Part shown: positions 1-10,510 of the stretch, one piece after another | Position numbering within the stretch: the first letter of the stretch is position 1 | How the letters are laid out: each line of letters starts with the position of its first letter | DNA from: Verrucomicrobiota bacterium | GTDB lineage: Bacteria; Verrucomicrobiota; Verrucomicrobiia; Limisphaerales; UBA9464 | Assembly: GCA_947454705.1 (NCBI GenBank) | Contig: CANGKZ010000010.1 | Location: 1 to 64,000, forward strand | Direction: 5' to 3' | Length of the DNA stretch: 64,000 bases | The notes under the pieces: model-generated | Databases searched by the model: none | What the model was told of the DNA's origin: nothing | What the model saw: only the letters and a program-made list of their open reading frames with translations | Made by a program: the position numbers and the translations under genes

Positions 1-166
1 CCGCCCTCCGGCCCTCCCAGACCGCGCCACCCGTGGTCACAGGCTCGGAGCCATCTCCGTCCGCAAAAAACTCCCGACCTAGGACCCCTGTCACTCCGCC
101 ATCTCGCAACACTCCCACTGACCAACTCTCGCTGTCATACGCCCCTTCAGCCACCACTCCGCCCCC

Positions 167-988
167 CTACTCCTTGCCCTTGCCGTCGTCTCCGGTCCAG
201 GTGCCGATTTCAAGATGGGGGTCGTTGTCGTTGTTCCAACGGGCCCGCCATTCATTGCTCTTCGGGTTCACGACTTCGCGTCGAAGTCCGGATTCGGCGT
301 GGCCGTCGGCAAACATCAGATTGCACCGGTTGTTGTGGCGCTTGGAGGGCCATTGATCGCTTTCCTTGGGATCAATATTCCCGTCCCAGCTCGCGTCGGT
401 CTTGCTATCGGCAAGCATGATGAGGGAGCTGGGCGCGACCACCGCGGATTCGCGAACTTCGGGAACGGCTCCGATGTCACCACCGAGCCCCAGCTGGGGC
501 AGTGCGCCCGGAGCTCGCAGACCCCAGTCGTTGTATCCGTAGGTGAAGGCGGCCGCTCCTTTGGAAAACACCGGCGTTCCGATGTATTCGAGCTGTCCCT
601 TGAGGGTCTTGTTGACGTTGGTATCCCACTTCGCATCGGGCCGGCCGGCCGGGCACCAGAAGGCCGAGCGGTTGGTGCCCATCTGCGAAAACAGCCGGTT
701 CACCCAAATGTAGGAAAAATAGCCGGGGTTTGCTTTGCCATCCACCGTGGTGCGGGCATCGATGCAGCCCGGGTACGCGCGGAATTCCTGCACGTACATG
801 ATGGTCGCCAGCCCCATTTGCTTCTGGTTGTTGAGGCACGCGGTGCCGAGGGCCTTGCCCTTGGCCTTGGCCAGCGCAGGCAAAAGCATGCCGGCGAGGA
901 TCGCGATGATGGCGATCACCACGAGGAGCTCGATCAGCGTGAACGCGGAACGGCCACCGGGCATAGAAAGGGAGCGAAGGGGCTTCAT
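167..988 (-). CDS. Prepilin-type N-terminal cleavage/methylation protein (type II pseudopilin-like)
   Basis: A 273-residue protein with a short basic leader followed by the type IV prepilin/pseudopilin motif, [19 protein letters not shown] at about residues 15-33. Cleavage is expected between Ala15 and Phe16, with the conserved Glu at +5. The hydrophobic helix then serves as membrane anchor and assembly domain. The C-terminal half carries the CNLMFADGHAE motif (near residue 225) typical of the large verrucomicrobial/planctomycete DUF1559-like family with an H-X9-DG-type ending. Function is inferred as an exported, pseudopilin-like surface or periplasmic protein. No secretion ATPase, secretin or prepilin peptidase gene lies in the window, so it acts as an orphan here. 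A related protein is at 62127-62894. Confidence 0.9.
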   Translation of the reverse strand: MKPLRSLSMPGGRSAFTLIELLVVIAIIAILAGMLLPALAKAKGKALGTACLNNQKQMGLATIMYVQEFRAYPGCIDARTTVDGKANPGYFSYIWVNRLFSQMGTNRSAFWCPAGRPDAKWDTNVNKTLKGQLEYIGTPVFSKGAAAFTYGYNDWGLRAPGALPQLGLGGDIGAVPEVRESAVVAPSSLIMLADSKTDASWDGNIDPKESDQWPSKRHNNRCNLMFADGHAESGLRREVVNPKSNEWRARWNNDNDPHLEIGTWTGDDGKGKE

Positions 989-1105
989 GGGGGGAGGAAT
1001 TGGACCCTTCGTTTAAGCCCGATTTACGCTCCGGGATCAATGCCAATGTTACCCGCGGAACCGCAATTCAAAAGAGTACCGCGAAAAACCTCCGCGCCTT
1101 CCCGA

Positions 1106-2386
1106 TCAGCTCACACTCACCACCACGTAATTCCGCTTTCCCTTGCGCAGCAGAACATGCTGCCCGAACAGCAACTCCGCGGTGGTGATTTTCTGCGCCA
1201 GATCAGAGAGCCGGGTGTTGTTGAGCGACAGACCTCCGCCTTCGAGATCCTTTCGCGCCTGGCCTTTGCTGGGGCTCAGGCCGGATTCTACCGCGAGTTC
1301 GATCACCGGGATTCCCTCCCCTTCAAACCGGGCCTTGGACAACGACTTGGTTGGAACCTCGCCCACGATTTCGTTGAAGGTGGATTCGCTGATGCCTTCG
1401 AGTCCGCCTCCGAAGAGAATTTCGGAGGCACGAATGGCCTCCAGAGTGGCGGCTTCGCCGTGCAGCAGCGTGGTGACGGCGCGGGCCAGGGCACGGTGCG
1501 CAACGCGTCCGCCGGGATTGGCGGTGTGCTGGGCTTCGAGTTCCTCGATCTCGGTGCGGGTGAGGAAGGTGAAGTATTTCAGGTACCGGATGACGTCGCG
1601 GTCGTCGGAGTTCACCCAGAATTGGTAGAACCGGTACACGCTGGTCCGGCGGCGATCGAGCCACACGGTGCCGCTTTCGGTCTTACCAAATTTGGTCCCA
1701 TCCGCCTTGGTGATGAGCGGCAGAGTGAGGCCGAAGGACGGTTTGCTGAGCTTCTTGCGGATGAGTTCGATGCCGGCGGTGATGTTGCCCCATTGATCGG
1801 ATCCGCCGATCTGGAGGTCGCACCCCTGGTCGCGATTGAGCACGTAGAAGTCGAACGCCTGGAGCAGCATGTAGCTGAACTCGGTGTAGCTGATGCCCAC
1901 CTCGCGGTCCTCCATGCGGGCGCGGACCGATTCCTTGGCCACCATCTGATTGACGGTGAAGTGCTTGCCGATGTCGCGAAGGAAGTCGATGAAGCGGACG
2001 CCTTCGGTCCAGTCGGCGTTGTCCACCAGACGGGCGGGGTTGGACGGACGATCGAAGTCGAGCAACCGCGCGAGCTGGGGTCGCACGCCGGCGACGTTGG
2101 CGGCGATTTGGTCACGGGTGAGGAGCTGGCGTTCCTGAGACTTGCCGCTGGGGTCACCGATGCTGCCGGTGGCTCCGCCGGCGACGGCGATGGGGACGTG
2201 TCCCGCCTCCTGGAAACGACGGAGGGTGATGAGGGGAACGAGGCTGCCGACGTGGAGGGAGTCGGCTGTGGGATCGAATCCGCAGTACAGCGTGACCGAC
2301 CCGGTGGCGAGCCGGCGGCTCAATTCCTCGGTATCGGTGCAATCGGCGATCAGCCCGCGCCATCCCAGCTCTTCAAAAATGTTCAT
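1106..2386 (-). CDS. tyrS: Tyrosyl-tRNA synthetase
   Basis: 426-residue class I aminoacyl-tRNA synthetase that charges tRNA-Tyr in the cytoplasm. The HIGH motif appears as HVGS at residues 45-48 just after the substrate-pocket segment YCGFDPTADSL; the KMSKS loop is KFGKT at residues 232-236; the tyrosine/ATP pocket segment GGSDQWGN is near residue 194. A C-terminal S4-type RNA-binding region covers roughly residues 350-425. Length and motif order match bacterial TyrS. The ATG at 2386 fits the usual N terminus. It is downstream of the kinase gene on the same strand but separated by 670 bp holding a repeat, so it probably has its own promoter. Confidence 0.97.
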   Translation of the reverse strand: MNIFEELGWRGLIADCTDTEELSRRLATGSVTLYCGFDPTADSLHVGSLVPLITLRRFQEAGHVPIAVAGGATGSIGDPSGKSQERQLLTRDQIAANVAGVRPQLARLLDFDRPSNPARLVDNADWTEGVRFIDFLRDIGKHFTVNQMVAKESVRARMEDREVGISYTEFSYMLLQAFDFYVLNRDQGCDLQIGGSDQWGNITAGIELIRKKLSKPSFGLTLPLITKADGTKFGKTESGTVWLDRRRTSVYRFYQFWVNSDDRDVIRYLKYFTFLTRTEIEELEAQHTANPGGRVAHRALARAVTTLLHGEAATLEAIRASEILFGGGLEGISESTFNEIVGEVPTKSLSKARFEGEGIPVIELAVESGLSPSKGQARKDLEGGGLSLNNTRLSDLAQKITTAELLFGQHVLLRKGKRNYVVVSVS

Positions 2387-2668
2387 CGGAGGGCGAAGTC
2401 TATCGCGATCGCCACTCCGGGGAACAAGGGGGAAGTTGCTTTGATTCCGGACGTCGGAGGGTCACCCGAAAACTTTTTTCAGATGGTTTGAAACTTTCCC
2501 CCCGGAATCCGGAGAGAATGTATGTACCTATCGCCCGCCTCACAATTCGAAGGTCTTGGAGGGCTTAGAAGGCGCGGAGCTGGGTTCCCCGGGGTTGGGC
2601 CGGGAGTAAACTTGCACTGGATTTACAACCTGCGAAATCCACGCGCACCCCGAATCAGACGCCAAGGT

Positions 2669-2699
2669 GTGCCCGGCTGTACGACAGCCGGGCACTTTT
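2669..2699 (+). terminator. Strong intrinsic terminator without an upstream plus-strand gene
   Basis: Perfect 12-bp stem (GTGCCCGGCTGT pairing with ACAGCCGGGCAC) with a 3-nt loop, followed by TTTTGCGTTTT on the plus strand. The U-rich tail exists only in the plus direction, so it should end a plus-strand transcript. No plus-strand protein gene precedes it in the window. Confidence 0.7.
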
Positions 2700-2750
2700 G
2701 CGTTTTGAGGGCCAGAATCCCGAAATTGAGCCCACTGATTAGCCTAAATG

Positions 2751-3047
2751 CGGCAGTTAAAGGGTTGAAAAGGTTGAAGCGTTGAAGTGGAATCCGACGC
2801 TTCGGCGGGGGGTTTCTCATTCGTTTGGAGTCCCGTCTTCAGACAGTTCTGGGAGGCGCGCATCGAGGGATGCAGCGGGTTGATTTCCAGCCGTTCGTTG
2901 GCCCCTGCGTCCAACAGCAGAGCCGCGTAAACGCGGTACTCCAAACGTGTCGGGAACCCCGTCGCCAAAATCCGGCGCTGCGAGAGAAAACCACCGCGGG
3001 GCCGAATTCCCCTTCAACCCTTCAACTTTTTACCCCTTCAACTGCCG
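2751..3047. repeat. MITE/REP-like dispersed repeat, copy 1
   Basis: About 297 bp bounded by imperfect terminal inverted repeats: CGGCAGTTAAAGGGTTGAA at the left end (2751-2787 arm) and a polypyrimidine arm ending TTCAACTGCCG on the right (3009-3047). Inside are two REP-like units in opposite orientation, one with GGAGTCCCGTCTTCAGAC (from 2827) and one with CCGCGTAAACGCGG followed by TACTCC (from 2923). The inner 130 bp match the reverse complement of 21178-21434 at roughly 85% by eye. It sits directly after the kinase stop codon. Confidence 0.8.
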
Positions 3048-3056
3048 TTTTCAGGA

Positions 3057-6000
3057 TTACCGTTTGGCAGTCGGTTCCACCGTAATCCCGACCAAAAAAG
3101 GCGCGACCCGAGTTCGCGCCAGGGATGCCGAACCCACAAAATCGATGTGATCCACGGCGACCTGCGGACGCGGATTGGTCCAAGTGTACCGATACAAACA
3201 CTGAACCCGCAGGGCGCGTTCGGAGATGGGACTGAGCGACTTGTGCGCCACCGTGGAACCGGTTGGGACGGTATCCTCGGAGGGATCCACCCAGTGGTCA
3301 CCGATCTCTGATTTGAGCGACACCGGGACGCGGAGGGACTTGCCGTCGGCGTAGTGAAAATCAAGGAATCCGACCGTGATCGCCAACCGGTCCCCGGGGA
3401 CGTCGCACGCCCCCAGAAAATGGATTCGATCCACGAACATTCCCACCCGGATGTCCCGGAGGGCGGTGGCATTGGTCCCGCTCCAATCCGGCAGCTCGGC
3501 CGCAACCTGGTTGGTGATCGAGTCCTTGGGAACGAGGTGTTCGGGCAATCCTTCTGCTGAAATCCGACACGCGGCACGGTAATCAAAGAGGATTCCGTCG
3601 ATCTCCCGCACGTGGGATCGACCGTCGGCCGGTAGTTTCCAATTCGTGGAGTCCAGGTCGAGGGATCGATTGAAGTACCGGGAAAGATCCAGCTGAGCGG
3701 CGGTGCAGGCGCTGGATCTTGGAGGAATGGCGTCGGCGACAAACGGGGGGGCCGGAATCGGTTGCAGTCCTGAGTGCAGGCTCACGCGGAGCTCATCCAT
3801 CGAACGGGAAACACGGCGCAGCGGCTCCCAAGAGGGAAGGGCCTGGATGGGCCGATCGGAATGGGAAAGCGGCAGGCTCTGACCAAACTCGGCAACCCGT
3901 TGGCTGAGCTCCGTCAGACTCCAGAATTCGAGCAGGTCGTTTGCATACCCAACTCCGAGCGTGGTTCCGTCGGGGGAGAATCCCAGCCAGGTGACTGCCA
4001 CGAACGTGGGTGAAGGCAACCCGGCAACCCGCTTCCAGTCGGAGGTTCGATAAACATCGAGGGTGTCACCACGGGCCGATACTGCGATCAGTTGGCCGTC
4101 GGAAGACCACGCGGAGGCGAGATTCGGCACGTCGGAACTTTCCACCGGGATTTCCTTCAGGACCTTTCGGGACGCCAATTCGGTGACGCGATGACTTCTT
4201 TTGCCGGATTCAAGCAAGCGATCTCCAGAGGGTGAAAATCGCGCCCGAACTCCGCCCTGAATCGGGATTACCCCCGAGGTTTTCCCGGGAGGCTCGATCA
4301 GCTCCAACTGCGATGACGCGGCGTTCGCGACCCAGAATCGACGGTTTCCAGGATCGTACTCCAGAAACCCTCCACGATTCCGCTCCGGTGATGGAACCCA
4401 ATGAAACTGAGGTTCCGGGCTCACATCGAACAGGCCGACGCGGTCCGGATATCCTAACACCGCAACCGTCCGATGATCCGCAGAAAGGGCTGCCTGCGTG
4501 AGCCAGACCATTTCATCCAGCTCCCGCCGGTGCCTGACCTCCCAGGATTGGGATGCTCCCTTTCCCGTGGGGGCAAAGAGCCGGAAGTCACTCCGTCCGA
4601 CCGCCACGATCCCTTGATTTGTTCCCAGCCAGAACGCGCTGTGAGCACCGAACATGGGGAGGAAAGCCTCCACCTTCCCGGAATCCAGTCGCAGGACATG
4701 CACTCCATCCTGCCGACTCACCGCCACCCGCTCGCCATCCGGACTGAAGTCGCCGCTTCGAATTCCCGATTCCTCATGCGCCAGGATTTCCACCATCCGA
4801 CGGCCCGCGGGCCGGATGCGTCGCAAGATCTGAATTTCGCTGGCGGTAAACACCGCGAGTTCGTCGCCCGACCGGTTGAACTGAACCGGACGCCACCCGG
4901 GGGCAACGCCAATCCGTTCGAGCGTCGAAACATTCCACAGCACCGCGGGACCGGAGGATGCGCAGGTGATTAGCAGCTCTCCGTCTGGCGAGATGGTGAC
5001 CCGGTCCACATCCCCCTGATGCGCGTGAAGCTCACGCCGCGTTCCGTTGCGAAGATTCCAAAGGTATACCTGCCCCCGTTCTCCGCCGGCCGCCACCACA
5101 TCGGACCGCCAGTCGTAGAAATTGCATCGCTCGGGAAGTTTAAGCACCAGCGAGGGCTCGGACTTTCGAAGCGCCCGCAACTCGATCAATTCCGTGCGGG
5201 CCAGCATGAAACGGGAATCGGTCGCGTTGACGTCGAAAATCAACGCCGCGGGGGACCGGACCGGCAGGGGCCAGTGGTCGATCTCCGTTCGGGTGGCGAG
5301 GTTCCAAAGGTGGACCTCGTCGCGTGGATCGAGCGAAATATAGGCGGTTCCATCGGGAGTGAATCCCCCCCAATCCCCCGCGCTCGATCCGACCTCGGTT
5401 TCCGTTTTCAGATCCAGCAGGACATCACTGGCCTTCCGGTAGGAAACCATTGCGTAACGGCCCGAGGGGTCAACTTCCGCAGCAATCACCCGATTGTCGA
5501 TGTTCCTCCGCCAACTCCACACACGCTTCGATCCATCGAGATATCGGAAGTGAACCCGCTGGGACGAATCCACCTCGACGCAGATTCGCATCCCGGGATC
5601 CACGGTGAGCAACTCAGTGGATTCGAGCCGCTGAAGTCGCCGCTCGGTGGGGGCGAAATCGTGAACAGTCAGGTTCGCCACCACCTCGTCGCGAATCGAT
5701 TCAAGAGCTTCGCCTCGCGCCCCCTCCGCTGCGGTCACGAGCACCTGGAGGTTGGTGAGGGACAGCTCCAGGCGGTCGGACAGACGCGAAGCCCGGGCCT
5801 GCGCGACGAGGGATTTCACCAACTGGTCCCGGGTAAGATCCCGCTCCTGACGGATGGTATTTCGCGACGACGCCAGCGAGAGCGTGGCAATGCCGCCGCC
5901 GACCATCAGGGCAAGGAGCAGGACGAGAATGACCAGCCCCATGGCGGATTCCACCTTGTGCCGGAGCACCCATAAACGGAGGCGTTCCAATTCCCCGATC

Positions 6001-7001
6001 GGTCGCGACTCGATGGGTTCTCCTGCGCGCCATCGACGTAGATCCGCCGCCAGCTCGGACGCGGAGGGAAAACGATGCGAGGCCCGCTTGGACAATCCCC
6101 GCAGACAGATCGTTTCCAAATCCGACGGAACATCCTTCACCACCGTCGAAGGTCGGACCGGTTCGTCGTCCACAATTTGCCGCATCAGTTCCCGCGGATT
6201 GTTCCCTTCGAAAATCGGACGTTGCGCGAGCAGTTCGTACAGGATCGTGCAAAGCCCATACACATCCCCGGACACGGTAGCGCTGGCGACGCCTCCCGCG
6301 ATGATCTCGGGCGGCAGGTATCGCGGAGTGCCGATCAGGTCGAAGGTCGCGGTGACGTGGACATCTTCCTCCAACAATTTCGCCAAACCAAAATCGCTGA
6401 CATAGGCCTGCCCGGCTTCATCGAACAGCACGTTGCCGGGCTTCATGTCGCGATGGAGGATTCCGCGCTGATGGGCGAAGTGAACCGCGTCGGCCAGGGC
6501 GATGACGAGATCGGCAATGCGGTCCCACTGTCCGCGGAATCCTTGCAGCCGTTCGGACAACGTCCCCCCGGCCGCGAGCTTCATCGTGAAGTAGGGAATG
6601 CCATCGCACTCCCCCACTTGGTACACGGGCAGAATGGCTGGATGATCGAGGGTCGCGATGGTCCGGGCCTCCAGCTGGAACCGCTGCCGCATCTCCTGCG
6701 ATCCGAGCTGATGCGGCAGGAGCATCTTCAGGGCGACCTCGCGTCCGGGCTCATGCTGATACGCCCGGTACACGATTCCCATTCCGCCACGCGCCAGCTC
6801 GGCGGTGGCGGTGTAGCCCGAGATGGCCACCAACGACCGAACCTCGAGTCCATCGGCCAGGATCGCGGGTTCGTTGGATTCCTCCCCTGCCCCCACCGGA
6901 TCGAACAGCACCTGCGAAAGACATCGCGCGCAAAGGCCGTCCAACGGTTCATCATTGAGCGCCCCGTGGCAGACGGGACATCGGGCGGAGGACGGGGGCA
7001 T
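3057..7001 (-). CDS. Transmembrane Ser/Thr protein kinase with zinc-ribbon head and WD40-type repeats
   Basis: 1314 residues. The N terminus has a CxxC...CxxC zinc-ribbon-like element (Cys8, Cys11, Cys24, Cys27). A PknB-type kinase domain covers about residues 60-330 with the glycine loop ARGGMGIVYRA, the VALK lysine (Lys92), HRDMKPGN (183-190) and DFG (203-205), so it should be active. A single membrane helix lies at about 353-377. The long region that follows, presumed outside the cytoplasm, has repeats of the FSPDGxxL/WD40 kind. The last ~200 residues form a separate domain starting near LDLSRYFN and containing a FHYADGKSLRVP segment, resembling a beta-rich tail found in other PVC proteins. 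The start codon lies 3 bp after the sigma factor stop, so the two are co-transcribed. Ligand and targets are unknown. Confidence 0.93.
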   Translation of the reverse strand: MPPSSARCPVCHGALNDEPLDGLCARCLSQVLFDPVGAGEESNEPAILADGLEVRSLVAISGYTATAELARGGMGIVYRAYQHEPGREVALKMLLPHQLGSQEMRQRFQLEARTIATLDHPAILPVYQVGECDGIPYFTMKLAAGGTLSERLQGFRGQWDRIADLVIALADAVHFAHQRGILHRDMKPGNVLFDEAGQAYVSDFGLAKLLEEDVHVTATFDLIGTPRYLPPEIIAGGVASATVSGDVYGLCTILYELLAQRPIFEGNNPRELMRQIVDDEPVRPSTVVKDVPSDLETICLRGLSKRASHRFPSASELAADLRRWRAGEPIESRPIGELERLRLWVLRHKVESAMGLVILVLLLALMVGGGIATLSLASSRNTIRQERDLTRDQLVKSLVAQARASRLSDRLELSLTNLQVLVTAAEGARGEALESIRDEVVANLTVHDFAPTERRLQRLESTELLTVDPGMRICVEVDSSQRVHFRYLDGSKRVWSWRRNIDNRVIAAEVDPSGRYAMVSYRKASDVLLDLKTETEVGSSAGDWGGFTPDGTAYISLDPRDEVHLWNLATRTEIDHWPLPVRSPAALIFDVNATDSRFMLARTELIELRALRKSEPSLVLKLPERCNFYDWRSDVVAAGGERGQVYLWNLRNGTRRELHAHQGDVDRVTISPDGELLITCASSGPAVLWNVSTLERIGVAPGWRPVQFNRSGDELAVFTASEIQILRRIRPAGRRMVEILAHEESGIRSGDFSPDGERVAVSRQDGVHVLRLDSGKVEAFLPMFGAHSAFWLGTNQGIVAVGRSDFRLFAPTGKGASQSWEVRHRRELDEMVWLTQAALSADHRTVAVLGYPDRVGLFDVSPEPQFHWVPSPERNRGGFLEYDPGNRRFWVANAASSQLELIEPPGKTSGVIPIQGGVRARFSPSGDRLLESGKRSHRVTELASRKVLKEIPVESSDVPNLASAWSSDGQLIAVSARGDTLDVYRTSDWKRVAGLPSPTFVAVTWLGFSPDGTTLGVGYANDLLEFWSLTELSQRVAEFGQSLPLSHSDRPIQALPSWEPLRRVSRSMDELRVSLHSGLQPIPAPPFVADAIPPRSSACTAAQLDLSRYFNRSLDLDSTNWKLPADGRSHVREIDGILFDYRAACRISAEGLPEHLVPKDSITNQVAAELPDWSGTNATALRDIRVGMFVDRIHFLGACDVPGDRLAITVGFLDFHYADGKSLRVPVSLKSEIGDHWVDPSEDTVPTGSTVAHKSLSPISERALRVQCLYRYTWTNPRPQVAVDHIDFVGSASLARTRVAPFLVGITVEPTAKR

Positions 7002-7004
7002 GGT

Positions 7005-7799
7005 TCAGTCGTTTGCCGGATCCTTCACCGCTGAATCCCCGATTCCCTCGGCACCTGGGCCGGCTTTTTCGAGTCGGGGATCCAACTGGCTTCCCCGGTC
7101 CATGAGAATGCGCCGAAGCCAAGACAGTTCGGCATCCACTTCATGCGGAGCCGAAACGGTCTGGGCAACCTCCGCGCGCAGGGCCGTTCGAACCGCCTGC
7201 CGCAGACGAAACACTTCAGTCTTAAGCGCCGGCAAGGTGAGCGAAAGCGCAGCCGCTGCCTGTTCGTACGAAGGCGCATCCTCGCCCGACGGCAGGAAGG
7301 GTTTGAGGCGCGAGAACACATGCGCCCGACCGGACTCAGCGTACTGGACGCGCACCCGCTCGACTGACGCCGCGAGCAATGACACGGCCCACACGCGGTC
7401 AAAGTTCCGGATGATTTCCTCCGTGAGATTCGGCCCAGTCAGCTCGGTTGGTGCCCCTTCGGCATTGAGACTGATTTCGCTGGTGCCGCCGCCACGTTTC
7501 AACGAGGCACGCCGGGCGGCTTCGTCGTGGAGAAACCGAACCAGGGCCCCGAGCAAAAAACTGCGGAACCGTCCCCGTGCCGGATCCACGCGCCGCCAGA
7601 CCGCGCTCTCCAGCATCTGGAACATGAAGTCCTGGGTGAGATCCTCCGCTTCGGCCTCAGAGTGTCCCCTTTGACACAGGAAACGGTTCACCGGCTGCCA
7701 GTAGCGACGACACAATTCGTTCATGGCCGCCTCGGCGCGCGAGTCGTTCGCGCGGCCTGCATCGGTCACAAGCGACCATTGTGTCGTGGGAAAAAGCAT
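7005..7799 (-). CDS. ECF-family RNA polymerase sigma factor
   Basis: 264 residues. Region 2 is clear (NELCRRYWQPVNRFL, then the DLTQDF core motif near residue 53). Region 4 helix-turn-helix is around residues 165-215 (YEQAAAALSLTLPALKTEVFRLRQAVR). It is longer than a typical ECF factor (about 190 residues) because of a linker and a C-terminal tail. It directly precedes the kinase gene with 3 bp between stop and start. Families pairing an ECF factor with a Ser/Thr kinase are common in Planctomycetes and Verrucomicrobia, where the kinase is thought to control the sigma factor. That link is inferred here; no anti-sigma factor is visible. Confidence 0.92.
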   Translation of the reverse strand: MLFPTTQWSLVTDAGRANDSRAEAAMNELCRRYWQPVNRFLCQRGHSEAEAEDLTQDFMFQMLESAVWRRVDPARGRFRSFLLGALVRFLHDEAARRASLKRGGGTSEISLNAEGAPTELTGPNLTEEIIRNFDRVWAVSLLAASVERVRVQYAESGRAHVFSRLKPFLPSGEDAPSYEQAAAALSLTLPALKTEVFRLRQAVRTALRAEVAQTVSAPHEVDAELSWLRRILMDRGSQLDPRLEKAGPGAEGIGDSAVKDPAND

Positions 7800-8012
7800 C
7801 CTTACCGCATCGGTTCTTGAAGCGAGAGGAGTCCGGAGTCAAGCCACGACCCTAGGGAACCTTTGGCTCCGGAATTGGCGTTGTCCTTTTCCCGGAGAGG
7901 AGGAGGGTCAACCCACGCCCGAAATCCGACAAGCCCCGGTGAGCCAATCCGGCCCCGAAGGACCATCGTATTCCCACACAAGAAACCCAACACACACCAA
8001 CCCCACGAATCT

Positions 8013-8267
8013 ATGGCCGAACAAGTTGATCTGCATCACCCCCTGATCGTTGAGTTCCCCAACCACCGGGATGCGATTCACGCCCTGAAATCCTCGAACG
8101 CGCACTTTCGTCGCCTCTTCGACGAATACCACACGGTGGACCGCGAAGTGGTCCGGATCGAGGGCGAGATCGAACCCGCCAGCGATGACCGCACCCGTCA
8201 GCTCAAGCACCGCCGGGCGCAATTGAAGGACGAGCTGGCCGCGCAGTTGTACGCCTGGAAGGCCTGA
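8013..8267 (+). CDS. DUF465/YdcH-family small protein
   Basis: 84 residues starting MAEQVDLHHPLIVEFP. It is mostly helical and charged, with HPLIVEFPNHRDAIHALK followed by a heptad-rich segment and an RRAQLKDELAAQL end, matching the DUF465 (YdcH) pattern. The frame stays open upstream to 7863, but the ATG at 8013 is chosen because family members begin just before this conserved His-Pro segment. Function is unknown in the family. It is divergent from the sigma factor gene and convergent with typA, sharing a bidirectional terminator. Confidence 0.85.
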   Translation: MAEQVDLHHPLIVEFPNHRDAIHALKSSNAHFRRLFDEYHTVDREVVRIEGEIEPASDDRTRQLKHRRAQLKDELAAQLYAWKA

Positions 8268-8314
8268 TCCGAATCGCGGGATTCGAATCCGTCGCTGACG
8301 AGGTAAACAAACAG

Positions 8315-8357
8315 CAAGGCCGGGATTCCATCGCGGAATCCCGGCCTTGATTGCTTT
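8315..8357. terminator. Bidirectional intrinsic terminator between the DUF465 gene and typA
   Basis: Perfect 15-bp stem (CAAGGCCGGGATTCC, loop ATCGC, GGAATCCCGGCCTTG). The plus direction is followed by ATTGCTTTT and the minus direction by CTGTTTGTTT, so it can serve both convergent genes. Confidence 0.85.
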
Positions 8358-8402
8358 TAACTCCGGCATCCCAGGAGGAAGGCCGGATCGATTCGCCCGA
8401 GA

Positions 8403-10238
<1,836 letters not shown>

Positions 10239-10510
10239 AAACGATTCCCCAAACTAGGGCGCGGGAGAATGCCGTCCAACCCACATAGGTCAAGCACCAC
10301 GGCAGGCCCGAACGGCCTATTTCGAGGTTTCGGAGGAGGAGTTCCAAGCAAAAAACCTCGAATCACGGGGGATATTACGCGATTCCACCCCAAAACGCCT
10401 TCAAATCGACGCAAAGACGTCACAAAAAATCTCGGCGATAAATTCGGGCGACCCACCCAAAGAACCGGACTACCGTTGCCTCCACGCGGTTCCCACGGTA
10501 TCCGTCGTGC

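Larger units (their letters stand above)
2387..3056. other. 670-bp intergenic region between tyrS and the kinase gene
   Basis: No convincing protein gene. The part next to tyrS (2387-2500) should hold its promoter. A strong terminator-like hairpin in the plus direction lies at 2669-2699 although no plus-strand gene precedes it, which leaves room for a small RNA. From 2751 to 3047 the region is filled by a MITE/REP-like repeat that recurs in inverted orientation at 21178-21434. Confidence 0.7.

Noticed and set aside
33-356. Possible small gene in the first 350 bases
   Set aside because: The frame has low-complexity Ser/Pro/Thr composition, overlaps the end of the pseudopilin-like gene and has no motif; bases 1-166 otherwise hold nothing I can identify.
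215-2491. A 758-residue open frame on the plus strand opposite the prepilin-like protein and tyrS
   Set aside because: It is antisense to two clearly recognised proteins, has no family motif, and its composition is what high-GC antisense frames give.
8277-8292. T-arm-like sequence GGGATTCGAATCC suggesting a tRNA
   Set aside because: It starts only 10 bases after a protein stop codon and no acceptor, D or anticodon stems can be drawn around it.
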